Shown here piece after piece: positions 42,620-52,706 of a stretch of 64,000 nucleotides of DNA. Source of the stretch: an uncultured Chitinophagaceae bacterium (GTDB lineage: Bacteria; Bacteroidota; Bacteroidia; Chitinophagales; Chitinophagaceae). The DNA lies in the NCBI GenBank assembly GCA_903895845.1, contig CAITVK010000074.1, positions 16,560-80,559 of the forward strand. Direction: 5' to 3'. Made by a program: the position numbers and the translations under genes. The notes below the pieces were generated by a model. That model ran no database searches. It was not told the origin of the DNA and saw only the letters and a list, made by a program, of their open reading frames with translations. Positions within the stretch are counted from its first letter, which is position 1, and each line of letters opens with the position of its first letter.

Positions 42620-44323
42620 TTACTCAGCCTTATATTTACTTTTCACTACCCCATTCTCCCCAAATACATCTATTGCAAACCAATAATGAGTGTCTTTAAC
42701 CAATGAGCGGATGGTTGCTTCGGTTTTGTCATAGACCATATAGTTAAGGTATAACTTGTCTTTCGCAATGCCATATCGGATGTTGTATCCTGTTGCCGCA
42801 GCAACCTTATCCCAACTTAATTTTACCACACACCCATCTTTTTCATCTCTTTTAACTTCAAACTCCTTAACTATATCAAAACAATCAATATTTGTATTTC
42901 TTCCAAATACCCGCAATCCAGAAATAGCAAACTTCCCATCGGGGGTATTCACATTCATTACACGGATAAATCGTGCCTTGATTGGTTTAGTCAATTCAAA
43001 ATAGGGATGGGGTAAGTCTTCATTGCTAGTCGATTTATCAATTACTGTCTTCCAGGTTTGCTTATCGTCGCTAGATTCAATCAAATATTGATACCCTTTT
43101 TGTACCGTAGGTCTTCCCAAAGTCTTGGTATCTACATCTGCAAAGTTTATTTGAATGGCATTGATGGTAGGCTTTTCTTGCAAATCGACCGCAATCCATT
43201 CACCCTTGTCTCCTGTCTTCGCACTCCACCAATCGCGAATTTCTTCGTCCACGGCGTATTCGGGTTTTAATTTGATGGAATCTAAAGTAGAGGAAACGGT
43301 GACAGGCTTATTATAGGAAAGCAACATCCATCCCTTAAAGAAACTTTCTGGATTACTTTCTTTTTTAGTTGGAAAGAGAAAAGGGTAATCTCCAAAACCT
43401 GTGTGAGTGCGCATGGTGCCATCCGCATCAAAAGTGGTCGGAAACAAGCCCAAACGCCTTTCGAAAACGTGCTTCTTACTGATGGTCATGGTGGCAATAT
43501 GCCAATAGTTGCCAAACTTATCCTGAAAGGTCCCACTATGTCCTGCACCTGCAATGAACCCTTGTGGTTTGTAGGAAAAAGGATTGGATGATTGAAAGCT
43601 ATAGGGTCCCAAAGGTTTATCTGAGACATAAACACCATCACAATAACTCTTGCATTGTGTTCCCGGAGCGGCATATTGCAAGTAATATTTTCCGTTGTGT
43701 TTAGTCATCCATGTGCCTTCAATCCAAGGGTTTGCAGCGCCTGTATTGTTGTCGCCGCCCCTTTCAAACCCATGATTTTCCTTGTCGGCATAAATCAAGG
43801 CAACAGAGGTTCCCTTAAAATGAAACCGGTTATTCCTATCTAGTTCCACCACTTTGGTGGGCGTCTTGTTAGAACATCCATAATAGAGATACAATTTCCT
43901 ATCATCATCCAAAAACAAACAAGGGTCAATAACGCTACTATCAATTTCCCCAACATGTTCCCAAATTCCTTTGATGGGGTCAGTTGATTTATAGATTTTC
44001 TTTCCACCCGAAGCCAGAAAATAAAGCGCGTCATCAATAGCTACAACGGTGGGGGCATAATCTTCCCAAGGCAGGGTTTGATTGGTAATCAATTTCCAGT
44101 CCTTCATCTCATCAGACACCCAATAACCTCCGGATTTTGAGGCAAAAAGAAAGTATTTATTCTGAAATAAAACAATCATCGGGTCGGCAGCTTCCCTGCG
44201 CGAGGGCGTGTCAGGACGGAAGCGATAACTCAGATTCATCGGATTACAAAAGGTAGTTTGTGCCGATAGCTTCATCACCATAAACAGGGAACTAAGGAGT
44301 AAAGGCAGGATGTATTTTTTCAT
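42620..44323 (-). CDS. Secreted GH43-family glycoside hydrolase
   Basis: The 567-residue protein has a signal peptide (to about residue 21), a five-bladed propeller of the GH43 type (about 25-310; catalytic Asp candidates in EAADPMIVLF and SSVIDPCLFLD, a Glu in WIEGTWMTKHNG), an F5/8-type carbohydrate-binding domain (about 340-470; WWSAKTGDKGEWIAVDLQEK) and a terminal fibronectin type III domain. Expected substrates are arabinose- or xylose-containing glycans. It is not part of a visible SusCD locus. Confidence 0.92.
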   Translation of the reverse strand: MKKYILPLLLSSLFMVMKLSAQTTFCNPMNLSYRFRPDTPSRREAADPMIVLFQNKYFLFASKSGGYWVSDEMKDWKLITNQTLPWEDYAPTVVAIDDALYFLASGGKKIYKSTDPIKGIWEHVGEIDSSVIDPCLFLDDDRKLYLYYGCSNKTPTKVVELDRNNRFHFKGTSVALIYADKENHGFERGGDNNTGAANPWIEGTWMTKHNGKYYLQYAAPGTQCKSYCDGVYVSDKPLGPYSFQSSNPFSYKPQGFIAGAGHSGTFQDKFGNYWHIATMTISKKHVFERRLGLFPTTFDADGTMRTHTGFGDYPFLFPTKKESNPESFFKGWMLLSYNKPVTVSSTLDSIKLKPEYAVDEEIRDWWSAKTGDKGEWIAVDLQEKPTINAIQINFADVDTKTLGRPTVQKGYQYLIESSDDKQTWKTVIDKSTSNEDLPHPYFELTKPIKARFIRVMNVNTPDGKFAISGLRVFGRNTNIDCFDIVKEFEVKRDEKDGCVVKLSWDKVAAATGYNIRYGIAKDKLYLNYMVYDKTEATIRSLVKDTHYWFAIDVFGENGVVKSKYKAE

Positions 44324-44361
44324 ATTCAGTTGACTAGATGTTGTTTTTTAGGTTTAATAGG

Positions 44362-44559
44362 TTCTATCCGAGGTCTCGGATGTCGTATCCGAGATACCTT
44401 TTGTCGCATCCGAGGTCTCGGACGTCGTATCCGAGACACCTTTTGTTGCATCCGAAGTCTCGGATGCCGTATCCGAGACACCTTTTACCGCATCCGAGGT
44501 CTAGGATGTCGTATCCGAGATACCTTTTGTCGCATCCGAAGTCTCGGATGCGACAAAAG
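44362..44559. repeat. Tandem array D: 9 x 21 bp, palindromic units, terminal hairpin
   Basis: ATCCG recurs at 44366 + 21k for k = 0 to 8. Two unit types alternate (GCATCCGAGGTCTCGGATGTC and GTATCCGAGATACCTTTTGTC), so the higher-order period is 42 bp. Each contains a palindrome (ATCCGAG-GT-CTCGGAT or GTATC-CGA-GATAC). The right end is a perfect 16-bp stem with loop AGTC (44524-44559) made of one unit and its inverted copy, and it ends 4 bp before the mtgA stop codon, so may terminate mtgA. Confidence 0.95.
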
Positions 44560-44563
44560 CTAC

Positions 44564-45310
44564 CTATGGCATCACCAATTTCTGCACATCTTCATCATCC
44601 TCAATGTTGTGCATCTCTCGCAAAATCTGCGGGTATCGCCACGCTACCCTTCCACTTTCGGGTACTACCGTAAACTTTTTAGGATTAGGCAAACAAGCAA
44701 TAATCATCGCAGCTTGTTGCCTGGTCAAGTCTTTGGCTGGCTTATTAAAATAGGCTTGGCTAGCTGCTTCTATCCCAAATATACCTGACCCCATTTCAAT
44801 TGTGTTCAGGTACACATCCAATATCCGTTTCTTTCCCCATATCAGTTCTATCAAAACCGTAAAGTAGGCTTCCGGTACTTTTCGTATATACTTCCAGATG
44901 CCTCCACCTTGCCATAAGAAAACATTCTTGGCAGTCTGCTGACTGATTGTACTTGCAGCAGCACCCAATGGTAGCTTCTTTTTCTTATGTTTCTTTTGGG
45001 AAAAGCTTTTTTCTATCGCTTGAAAATCAAACCCATAATGATCTGGAAAAAGCTGATCCTCACTGGCAATTGCTGCAAGCCGAGCATTGGGAGAAATGTT
45101 TACCCTAGCCACATAATCCCTTTTCAGTCCATAACTAATGCCATTATCTATTTGAGTGAGGGTAATAGGAGGCATCACCCAACGGCAGATGATGACATAC
45201 AACAAAGAAGAGATGAACATAATCAGAAACAGACGCTTGGTAAACCGCCATATTCTGCTTAACAAAGTAGATTTTTTGCTCGTAGATTTAGATTTGCTTG
45301 CACTGCCCAT
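44564..45310 (-). CDS. mtgA: Monofunctional peptidoglycan glycosyltransferase
   Basis: The 248-residue protein has an N-terminal membrane anchor (FTKRLFLIMFISSLLYVIIC) and a GT51 domain. Motifs visible are AIASEDQLFPDHYGFDFQAI (catalytic Glu), STISQQTAKNVFLW, and RILDVYLNTIEMGSGIFGIE. It polymerises lipid II into glycan strands without a transpeptidase domain. It lies just beyond the array D hairpin. Confidence 0.94.
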   Translation of the reverse strand: MGSASKSKSTSKKSTLLSRIWRFTKRLFLIMFISSLLYVIICRWVMPPITLTQIDNGISYGLKRDYVARVNISPNARLAAIASEDQLFPDHYGFDFQAIEKSFSQKKHKKKKLPLGAAASTISQQTAKNVFLWQGGGIWKYIRKVPEAYFTVLIELIWGKKRILDVYLNTIEMGSGIFGIEAASQAYFNKPAKDLTRQQAAMIIACLPNPKKFTVVPESGRVAWRYPQILREMHNIEDDEDVQKLVMP

Positions 45311-45326
45311 ACTGCAAATAAAAGGA

Positions 45327-45887
45327 CTATTTGCTAGGAACGGTTGCAGTGGAATAAAGTTGATATTTTTTTCCTATGGTAATATAGTCACGATGCGTCC
45401 AATGCAGGATTTCACCAAACATAAAAACACCCGCTGCAATGCCAAGGTTAAGTAGGTTCTGATTGGAAGTAACCGACTGATTGGGCTGCGTGAGTCCATT
45501 GATAATATTCAACACGATATACCCTCCTGCTCCCACCATAAACAACGAACCATTGTTTACCATCGCGATGCCATGCTCCTTTTTGGGCAATGTATGAATG
45601 TCTTTGATGGAGAATTTTGCAAGTCCATATCGCAATGTATCGAGCATGGGCGTGCCAAATATGCTTGCTACCTGACGCACTTGTATCTGTTCCAGAAACA
45701 AAGAATCGGCTTTTATCTGCTTGATACGTCCTTCAATCCATTGACCATTATTGAGCTGACATTTCAGGTAACTGTCTTTGAAGTAAGATTGAATGACAAC
45801 ATTATCCTTGCGAAGCAATATAAAATCACCTTGTGCAAATGACTGAAGGCAACAAAAAACTACGATAAGTGTGAGTGCATATTTCAT
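45327..45887 (-). CDS. Hypothetical secreted/membrane protein
   Basis: I do not recognise this 186-residue protein. It has a signal peptide (to about residue 19, SFAQGD), a beta-rich segment (FILLRKDNVVIQSYFKDSYLKC) and two hydrophobic stretches (VNNGSLFMVGAGGYIVLNII; LLNLGIAAGVFMFGEIL). It lies 16 bp upstream of mtgA on the same strand and may be co-transcribed with it. A TACTTTG sequence (45895-45901) just upstream could be part of its promoter. Confidence 0.7.
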   Translation of the reverse strand: MKYALTLIVVFCCLQSFAQGDFILLRKDNVVIQSYFKDSYLKCQLNNGQWIEGRIKQIKADSLFLEQIQVRQVASIFGTPMLDTLRYGLAKFSIKDIHTLPKKEHGIAMVNNGSLFMVGAGGYIVLNIINGLTQPNQSVTSNQNLLNLGIAAGVFMFGEILHWTHRDYITIGKKYQLYSTATVPSK

Positions 45888-46021
45888 TTGAATGCAAAGT
45901 AACGTCTATGTTACTACAGGCTAAGTAATAAATATCTTCATTCACCGAAATATTTAAGGCATACAAGGGATTGCCAATCAAGAAACAGGGTAAGAAGGTT
46001 TGTTTTGGGATAGAATAAAGC

Positions 46022-46055
46022 AAAAAATAAGGCCTGAACTAATAGTCCAGACCTT
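46022..46055 (-). terminator. Terminator after infB
   Basis: A 12-bp imperfect stem (AAGGCCTGAACT with AGTCCAGACCTT) with an AAT loop is followed on the minus strand by ATTTTTT. Confidence 0.8.
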
Positions 46056-46093
46056 ATCGATATCAATTAAAAGCAGTACTGCTTCTTTAATTT

Positions 46094-49000
46094 TTACAAA
46101 GTACGCTTCACTTCTTCTTCTTCATAAGCAATGATGCTATCACTTACTGCTAGGTCACTGAAGCCCTTAACAGTCAGACCGCACTCATAGCCATTGTTTA
46201 CTTCCTTCATATCATCCTTGAAGCGTTTCAAGCTGCCCAACTCAGCAAATCCACCTTCCTGACGAGGGTAAACGAGGATACCATCGCGGAACACACGAAT
46301 CTTGTGGTCACGCTTGATTTTGCCTTCCTGAACATAACAACCTGCAACAGTTGCCTTATCAAATTTGTATACTTCCTTAACCTCAACAGTGGCAACTTCT
46401 TTCTCCTCAACCTTAGGCTCAAGCATACCTTCCATCGCACTTCTGATTTCATCGATAGCGGTATAGATGATAGAATACATTTTAACCTGAACACCTTCAT
46501 TTTCAGCTAACTTATTAGCTTGAGAAGAAGGACGAACGTTGAAACCTACGATGATTGCATCTGATGCGGCAGCTAACAAGACATCACTTTCAGAAATCTG
46601 ACCAACCGCCTTGTGTACAACACGAATGGCAATTTCCTGGTTAGATAATTTCTGTAATGAATCACTCAAAGCCTCAACCGAACCATCCACATCACCCTTG
46701 ATGATAATGTTCAATTCCTTAAAGTTACCCAATGCCAGACGACGACCAATTTCATCAAGTGTAATGTGTTTCCTTGCACGTAGACCTTGCTCACGAGAAA
46801 TTTGTGCTCTCTTGGTTGCAATTTCTTTTGCTTCGCTTTCCTCTGTATAAATCTTGAACTTCTCACCCGCCTGTGGCGCTCCATTCAAACCTAATATTAC
46901 GACCGGTGTTGAAGGTGGCGCTTCAGTTACACGTTGGTTTCTTTCATTGAACATGGCTTTTACACGACCATAATACTGACCAGAAACCATCAGATCACCT
47001 TGGCGTAATGTTCCATTCTGAACAAGTATAGTTGCTACATAACCACGTCCTTTATCAAGGGACGCTTCAATGATAGAGCCAGTAGCTTCTCGCTTAGGAT
47101 TGGCTTTTACATCCAATAATTCAGCTTCTAATAATATCTTTTCAAGTAATAAATCTACATTCAATCCTTTCTTAGCTGCTAATTCCTGACTTTGGTATTT
47201 ACCACCCCAGCTTTCTACCAAGATATTCATACCAGCCAATTGCTCATAAATCTTTTGAGGGTTAGCACCGTCTTTATCCATTTTATTCACAGCAAAGATC
47301 ATTGGCACACCAGCTGCCTGAGCATGACTGATTGCTTCCCTTGTTTGAGGCATCACCGCATCATCCGCTGCAACAACAATAACTGCAATATCCGTAATCT
47401 TGGCACCTCTAGCACGCATGGCTGTAAAGGCTTCGTGACCAGGTGTATCCAAGAAGGTAATTGCTTTTCCATCAGGTAATGTAACTTCATAAGCTCCAAT
47501 GTGCTGGGTGATACCACCGGCTTCACCTGCAACCACATTTGCACTACGGATATAATCCAGCAATGATGTCTTACCATGATCCACGTGCCCCATGATGGTC
47601 ACAATAGGTGGACGTGTTTCGGAATCAGCCAAATCTTCTTCTTCCTCATCCTCATCCATTTCATCAATATCATCCACTCCAATAAACTCAACTTCGTAGT
47701 TAAACTCACTAGCTACCAACTCTATTACTTCTGCATCCAGACGCTGGTTGATGCTCACCATGATTCCAAGCCCCATACACTTTCCAATCACCTCTGCAAA
47801 GCTCACGTCCATCAGGTTTGCCAACTCACTCACGGTTACAAATTCAGTAACCTGTAGCTTGTTGTCATCGCCCTCCATGTCATTCATTGCTTCTGCAGCT
47901 TCATCACGCTTTGCACGACGATACTTTGCTTTCAGGCTCTTTCCTCTACCGCCTCCACCAGCCAGCTTGGCTTGTGTTTCTTTTATCTTATCTTGAATTT
48001 CTTTTGCGTCAATTTCCTTATCATCCCTACGGTTAGATGATCTGTTTCCTCCCGGACCTCCGGCTCTGTTAAAACCGCCTCCGCCTGGACGGTTATCACG
48101 GTTAAATCCGCCACCACCACGATTGTTATTATTATTTGCAGCAACTACAGGTCTGTTTGTACCAACCCCTGGCCCTGATGGCGGTGGTTGAACAGGACGG
48201 TTGTGGTTGTCTCTATTAAATCCACCACCAGAACCTTGTTGAGGTCCCCTGTTTTGGAAGTTACCTTGCCCACCAGGATGATGTCCACCGGGATGATGAT
48301 GACCACCACCTACTTTTCTATTGTCAACAGGTATTCTCTTTCTTAGCTTTCTATCTTCAGCACTGCTTGGCTTAGGTCTGGTATCACTATCAATAGGCAA
48401 TTCAATCTTACCCAATATCTTAGGACCAGTTATAATCTCAGCCTGAATGTTTTCAATTACAACACCTTCATTTGCAGCAGGTACAGACTCAATCTCAATT
48501 GCGGGAACAGGTGCAAAAACAACTGGTTCTTCTTTTCGAGGAGCCACTTTCACCTCTTCCACTTTCTCAACAACAGGTGGTACTACAGATGGGATATGTT
48601 CGGTAACCGGAAGTGTAGGTTTTATTTCTTGTGCTATTGTCTCTTTTACAATAGTTTCAGGTTCTTGTTTTCTAGGTTCTGCCTTTTTAGGTCTTGTGGA
48701 CGAATCGATAGCCGAAAGGTCAATCTTAGTCAATATCTTAGGCCCTTCTAGTTCGGGAGCCTCTATTTTTACAATGCCATTATTAGTATCTGCTACTTCC
48801 ACAGGTGCTGCCGTAGGCTCAGACACCTCTTCTTTTGATGGTATTTTAAACACATCTTCTGCCTTGATAGCTTCAGAAGGTTTTGTTGGAGTAACTACTT
48901 CAGGAACTGGGGCAGGTGGTGCAATCGGGGCAGGTGGTGCAACAGGCTGCACAACAACCGGAGCTTGCTCAACTGGTTTAGGTTCTTCTTTTTGAGGGAA

Positions 49001-49282
49001 CTTCCTGTCGTCCCTTCTGAAGGTTATTTCTTCTTCGTCTCTTCTTTTGCGATCACTATGCTGATTTTTAGGTATCTCTACCAGATCAGCTTTGCCTTTT
49101 GCTTGCTTGTCACCTTGAAATTCAGCTTGCAACGCATAATACATAGGCTCGGTAAGCTTTGCCGTAGGTTTCAAATCATCTTTATGAAACCCTTTTTTGG
49201 CCAAAAAGTCTGTGATGGTATCTGCCCCCACATTAAACTCTTTAGCTGCAGCTAATAACCTCGGTAACTTCAGTTCTGACAT
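46094..49282 (-). CDS. infB: Translation initiation factor IF-2
   Basis: The 1062-residue GTPase is normal for Bacteroidota. The N-terminal ~450 residues are a disordered Pro/Glu/Val-rich tract and then Gly/Asn/Arg-rich repeats ([12 protein letters not shown]) that are low in complexity. The core starts at a [19 protein letters not shown] domain. The G motifs are [16 protein letters not shown] and NKMD. It recruits initiator tRNA to the 30S subunit. It is the last gene of rimP-nusA-infB, 152 bp after nusA. Confidence 0.98.
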   Translation of the reverse strand: MSELKLPRLLAAAKEFNVGADTITDFLAKKGFHKDDLKPTAKLTEPMYYALQAEFQGDKQAKGKADLVEIPKNQHSDRKRRDEEEITFRRDDRKFPQKEEPKPVEQAPVVVQPVAPPAPIAPPAPVPEVVTPTKPSEAIKAEDVFKIPSKEEVSEPTAAPVEVADTNNGIVKIEAPELEGPKILTKIDLSAIDSSTRPKKAEPRKQEPETIVKETIAQEIKPTLPVTEHIPSVVPPVVEKVEEVKVAPRKEEPVVFAPVPAIEIESVPAANEGVVIENIQAEIITGPKILGKIELPIDSDTRPKPSSAEDRKLRKRIPVDNRKVGGGHHHPGGHHPGGQGNFQNRGPQQGSGGGFNRDNHNRPVQPPPSGPGVGTNRPVVAANNNNNRGGGGFNRDNRPGGGGFNRAGGPGGNRSSNRRDDKEIDAKEIQDKIKETQAKLAGGGGRGKSLKAKYRRAKRDEAAEAMNDMEGDDNKLQVTEFVTVSELANLMDVSFAEVIGKCMGLGIMVSINQRLDAEVIELVASEFNYEVEFIGVDDIDEMDEDEEEEDLADSETRPPIVTIMGHVDHGKTSLLDYIRSANVVAGEAGGITQHIGAYEVTLPDGKAITFLDTPGHEAFTAMRARGAKITDIAVIVVAADDAVMPQTREAISHAQAAGVPMIFAVNKMDKDGANPQKIYEQLAGMNILVESWGGKYQSQELAAKKGLNVDLLLEKILLEAELLDVKANPKREATGSIIEASLDKGRGYVATILVQNGTLRQGDLMVSGQYYGRVKAMFNERNQRVTEAPPSTPVVILGLNGAPQAGEKFKIYTEESEAKEIATKRAQISREQGLRARKHITLDEIGRRLALGNFKELNIIIKGDVDGSVEALSDSLQKLSNQEIAIRVVHKAVGQISESDVLLAAASDAIIVGFNVRPSSQANKLAENEGVQVKMYSIIYTAIDEIRSAMEGMLEPKVEEKEVATVEVKEVYKFDKATVAGCYVQEGKIKRDHKIRVFRDGILVYPRQEGGFAELGSLKRFKDDMKEVNNGYECGLTVKGFSDLAVSDSIIAYEEEEVKRTL

Positions 49283-49300
49283 TCAGTGCTATTTAATCCT

Positions 49301-49397
49301 ATGGCTATAAATTATTAAAACATCATAGCCATTTTGTATTTTGTTGTTAAACTCTAAATTTATGTAATATTTTGCTAAGTTTTAATTCTCTTAGCAA
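49301..49397 (-). promoter_or_regulatory. Two hairpins between nusA and infB
   Basis: An 8-bp stem ATGGCTAT/ATAGCCAT (49301-49332, 16-nt loop) and an 8-bp stem TTGCTAAG/CTTAGCAA (49372-49397, 10-nt loop) both lie within the 152-bp gap. Neither has a proper T tract, so mRNA processing or partial attenuation is more likely than termination. Confidence 0.4.
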
Positions 49398-49434
49398 GCA
49401 CAAAGTAACCCTAAATCTTTCAAAATCCGATTAC

Positions 49435-50688
49435 TTATTCTTCTTCTCTTTCAAACTCTTCCTTCAGAATCTTGATTACGTCAGCAATTGTCTCCTTTTC
49501 AAGGTCCGTTCTTCTTTCCAATTCACTTGGTGTCAAAGCCAGAACGCTTCGTGCGGTGTCACAACCTACACGCTTAAATTCGTCAATAACCCATGATTCA
49601 ATTTCGTCTGTAAATTCGTCCAAATCTATATCAAATTCATTTACTTGCTCTTCATCTTCTCTAAAAGCATCAATTTCATAACCTGTCAACTCGCAAGCCA
49701 ACTTGATATTTACCCCCCTGCGTCCAATTGCAAGAGATACCTGATCTGCTTTCAGGTACGCATCTACTTGTTTCTTTTCTTCATCAATACGCATGAAGCT
49801 GATTTTAGCAGGCGTCAATGAACGCTGAATCAATAGTTGAACATTGTTTGTATAATTGATAACGTCAATATTTTCATTTTTCAACTCACGTACAATTCCG
49901 TGAATACGACTACCCTTCATCCCCACACAAGCTCCTACTGGATCAATCCTGTCATCATAGCTTTCTACCGCAACCTTTGCTCTTTCGCCAGGTTCGCGCA
50001 CAATTTTCTTGATCACAATCAAGCCATCAAATATTTCAGGAACTTCTATCTCCAACAACTTAGCTAAGAAGTTAGGACTTGTCCTTGATAAGATGATAAC
50101 AGGATTATTATTCTTTAAATCTACACGTTCAATAACTGCCCGTGCATTCTCGCCCTTCTTGAAGAAGTCACTTGGAATCTGTTCAGACTTAGGAAGAATC
50201 AACTCATTGCCTTCATCATCCAACAACAACACTTCTTTTTTCCATACCTGATATACTTCGGCAGATATAATCTCCCCAATTCTGTCCTCGTATTTCTTAA
50301 CCAAAGCATTCTTCTTCAAGTCACCGATACGGCTTGCCAAGGTTTGTTTTGCTGCAAGTATCGCACGACGACCAAAGTCTAGCATGTCTACTTCTTGATA
50401 CAATTCTTCACCCACTTCAAAATCGGGTTCTATCTTGATTGCTTCCGAATACGCAACTTCTTCATTAGGATCCATCACGTCTCCATCTTCTACAATCATA
50501 CGACGGCGGATTATTTCCAAATCCCCCTTCTCCGCATTTACAATTACGTCGAAGTTTTCATCGCTACCATACTTCTTACGTAGCAATGTCTTAAACACGT
50601 CTTCTACCACTTTCATCATCGTGGGACGATCTAAGTTCTCCGCGTCTTTAAAATCCTGAAATGCATCAATTAAGTTTATACTTGCCAT
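49435..50688 (-). CDS. nusA: Transcription elongation/termination factor NusA
   Basis: The 417-residue protein has an N-terminal polymerase-binding domain, an S1 domain (about 130-200; RIGEIISAEVYQVWKKEV) and two KH domains (GACVGMKGSRIHGIVREL; SLAIGRRGVNIKLACELTG). The C-terminal part is short, with one helix-hairpin segment (DTARSVLALTPSELERRTDL). It sits between rimP and infB as expected. Confidence 0.97.
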   Translation of the reverse strand: MASINLIDAFQDFKDAENLDRPTMMKVVEDVFKTLLRKKYGSDENFDVIVNAEKGDLEIIRRRMIVEDGDVMDPNEEVAYSEAIKIEPDFEVGEELYQEVDMLDFGRRAILAAKQTLASRIGDLKKNALVKKYEDRIGEIISAEVYQVWKKEVLLLDDEGNELILPKSEQIPSDFFKKGENARAVIERVDLKNNNPVIILSRTSPNFLAKLLEIEVPEIFDGLIVIKKIVREPGERAKVAVESYDDRIDPVGACVGMKGSRIHGIVRELKNENIDVINYTNNVQLLIQRSLTPAKISFMRIDEEKKQVDAYLKADQVSLAIGRRGVNIKLACELTGYEIDAFREDEEQVNEFDIDLDEFTDEIESWVIDEFKRVGCDTARSVLALTPSELERRTDLEKETIADVIKILKEEFEREEE

Positions 50689-50709
50689 AACCTAGAAACT
50701 TTAAATCTC

Positions 50710-51177
50710 TTAAAATTTAATTTGAACTATTGTTGTTTTTATATTCGACATTGGTATTACCAATTTCTGTTGTACCGCCTTTTTACCTTTCCCTTCTGTG
50801 TATGCCAGAATAATATCTTCCTCTGCTATCGCTTCCAAAGTGCCTTCCTTCACGGTGCCATCCTTAAAGGTCACTTCTACATCCCTTCCTACATTCTTTG
50901 CATATTGCCTTTGCAGTTTCAATGGTTCTGTGATGCCCGGACTTGATACTTCCAAAGAGAAATCTCCTTCTGTGTAAATGGCTGCTTCTTCAATCAACTT
51001 GTACAACTTTCTATTTACACGCACACACAAATCTATCGGGAAGCCATTGTCTCCATCAATAAAAATCTTGATGTTGTTTGTGGGCTTAATCTTCGCTTCT
51101 ACCAAGAACAAATCTGGGTAATCTGCCAGGATTTCTTGAATCCAATCTTCTATCTTTTTTAAAGTATCTACTGCCAT
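50710..51177 (-). CDS. rimP: Ribosome maturation factor RimP
   Basis: I choose the ATG at 51177 (MAVDTLKKIEDWIQEILADY), giving 155 residues; an upstream in-frame ATG at 51216 would add MKGTIAVPFFFIP and pass through a hairpin. The RimP N-terminal domain shows FIDGDNGFPIDLCVRVNRKL and GDFSLEVSSPGITEPL. It assists 30S maturation. First gene of the rimP-nusA-infB operon. Confidence 0.93.
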   Translation of the reverse strand: MAVDTLKKIEDWIQEILADYPDLFLVEAKIKPTNNIKIFIDGDNGFPIDLCVRVNRKLYKLIEEAAIYTEGDFSLEVSSPGITEPLKLQRQYAKNVGRDVEVTFKDGTVKEGTLEAIAEEDIILAYTEGKGKKAVQQKLVIPMSNIKTTIVQIKF

Positions 51178-51189
51178 AGGTATAAAGAA

Positions 51190-51214
51190 GAAGGGAACCG
51201 CAATAGTTCCCTTC
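51190..51214 (-). promoter_or_regulatory. Hairpin in the rimP leader
   Basis: A perfect 9-bp stem GAAGGGAAC/GTTCCCTTC with a 7-nt loop lies just upstream of the chosen rimP ATG and about 10 nt from the predicted transcript start, followed by the U-rich CTTCTTTAT. It could attenuate or autoregulate the operon. Confidence 0.5.
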
Positions 51215-51230
51215 ATTTTCTCTTCGGCTG

Positions 51231-51263
51231 CAAATGTATAGTAATGCGCCGTTATATTCCAAA
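51231..51263 (-). promoter_or_regulatory. Promoter of rimP-nusA-infB
   Basis: On the minus strand TTTG (51260-51263) is followed after a 21-bp spacer by TACATTTG (51231-51238), an excellent match to the Bacteroidota -33/-7 pattern. The expected start of transcription is near 51224. Confidence 0.7.
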
Positions 51264-51372
51264 TAAAAAAGTTATTTAGTCAGTTAATAGACCACAATCT
51301 GTTGATAATGATGTAAAAAAGTCATTTATATCCGAACAAATGACAGTAATCGGCTCCCTGAGTCTCATTGAT

Positions 51373-51405
51373 TAAAAAAAATTGGCCCCGATAAACATCG
51401 GAGCC
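51373..51405 (-). terminator. Terminator after the outer-membrane barrel gene
   Basis: A GC-rich 9-bp stem (GGCCCCGAT with ATCGGAGCC, one mismatch) with a 4-nt loop reads into eight T residues on the minus strand. It lies about 170 bp past the stop of the barrel gene. Confidence 0.65.
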
Positions 51406-51572
51406 GCAACCAAAACTAACTGCTTATGAGAAAAAATTTAAGTATCTTTTGTTATAAAATAAAATTATCAAACCCAATGCCAAAAGAACTATTCTTTGTT
51501 AATGAACTGTTGCTTTATTCAATTTATCGGTAAACTGACAATGCCACAGGTAATATGAGTCTAATCCCTTCA

Positions 51573-52322
51573 TTATTTACTAAGATGAAACAAATAGCCA
51601 ACTGCCAACACCAACGACTTTGTTTTACTGGCACCATCTCCCGTACTCTCCTCTATATTCATCAGACCCAAACTACTGTTTAAATTTACAAAAAAATCTC
51701 CGGCGTCTCCTTTTACAGTAAGCCCCGCACCCAGTTTCACACCAAAGTTGAGTGGATGAAACCAATCAATCAGGTTTTGATTTTGATTGAAGGAGATTGT
51801 AAACAATGGCTGACCGGAGTGTGCTGGATTTTTGTATACCCCAGAAAGTCCCTGCGTAGTAGCATTACCATAAAACATAATGCCCGCAAAAGGCCCTCCA
51901 TTCACATAAAAACTCACTTGTTCGTCTTCATACACAGAATATTTCAGCATAACAGGAAGCTCAATATATTTTGTTTGAATCTTACTATCAAAAGTGGCAT
52001 ACAAATGTGGGTAGGAAGATACATTTTCCAGGTTCAAATTGTCATACGCACTCCGCGGAATCACCTGAGCCCCACTTTTTGTGATGGTCATGTTGGCATA
52101 ATCTATCTCTTCCACCAACGACCACTTCTTGCTTAGCCCTTCTTCAGCCATCAATCCAAAGTAAGCAGACAGCTTAGTTTTATATCCATCCACCACAGGG
52201 TTTGCACTTCTTACTACAAGTCCCGGTGCATTGATTCCACCTTGAAAACCCACTGATATTTTTTCTTGTGCCAACAAAATGCCCGACCACCCGAAACCAA
52301 CTAACAGCAATAAATACTTCAT
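51573..52322 (-). CDS. PorT-like outer-membrane beta-barrel protein
   Basis: The 249-residue protein has a signal peptide (to about residue 18, GILLAQ) and a series of amphipathic strands ending in an aromatic strand (LVLAVGYLFHL). It resembles the porin/PorT-like eight-strand barrels common in Bacteroidota (FGLMAEEGLSKKWSLVEEID; KYIELPVMLKYSVYED). Ligand or role is unknown. Confidence 0.82.
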   Translation of the reverse strand: MKYLLLLVGFGWSGILLAQEKISVGFQGGINAPGLVVRSANPVVDGYKTKLSAYFGLMAEEGLSKKWSLVEEIDYANMTITKSGAQVIPRSAYDNLNLENVSSYPHLYATFDSKIQTKYIELPVMLKYSVYEDEQVSFYVNGGPFAGIMFYGNATTQGLSGVYKNPAHSGQPLFTISFNQNQNLIDWFHPLNFGVKLGAGLTVKGDAGDFFVNLNSSLGLMNIEESTGDGASKTKSLVLAVGYLFHLSK

Positions 52323-52439
52323 TTATGAAATTTATAAGTGGGCAATGTATGAAACTATAAACAAACTCTTTTATTAGATGTTCAAAAAGAAGAAAACGTT
52401 TCTTTCCAGAAAAAATAAATTACACGCAAATAAAAGGCT

Positions 52440-52670
52440 ATGTGGACAATACAAAACAATCAGTTATACAAAGAATTTGTGTTTACAAACTTTTTGGAGG
52501 CCTTTGCCTTCATGACCAAAGTGGCGACAGCAGCGGAGCAGTTGCAGCATCATCCACTATGGATAAATAGCTATAACAAAGTGCAGATTTGGCTGTGCAC
52601 GCACGATGCAGGCAGTGTAGTAACCGACCTAGACTATCAGTTGGCAAAGACAATTGACGGGTTGGTGTGA
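52440..52670 (+). CDS. phhB: Pterin-4a-carbinolamine dehydratase
   Basis: The 76-residue protein contains the family's active-site pattern HHPLWINSYNKVQIWLCTHD and the C-terminal DYQLAKTID. It dehydrates 4a-hydroxytetrahydrobiopterin in the aromatic amino acid hydroxylase cycle. It is ~20 residues shorter than many homologues at the N-terminus. Stands alone on the plus strand. Confidence 0.9.
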   Translation: MWTIQNNQLYKEFVFTNFLEAFAFMTKVATAAEQLQHHPLWINSYNKVQIWLCTHDAGSVVTDLDYQLAKTIDGLV

Positions 52671-52706
52671 GAGACAGGTAATATATTGAAATAATCTATT
52701 TTGATA

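Noticed and set aside
44330..44788. Frames rich in RIRxxxC repeats through array D
   Set aside because: They arise from the 21-bp unit and run antisense into mtgA.
51426..51533. 35-codon plus-strand frame MRKNLSIFCYKIK preceded by a hairpin and ACTAACTGCTTATG
   Set aside because: The leader reminded me of the start of SusC-type genes, so it could be a decayed 5' remnant, but the frame stops at once and the hairpin is better explained as the terminator of the minus-strand barrel gene.
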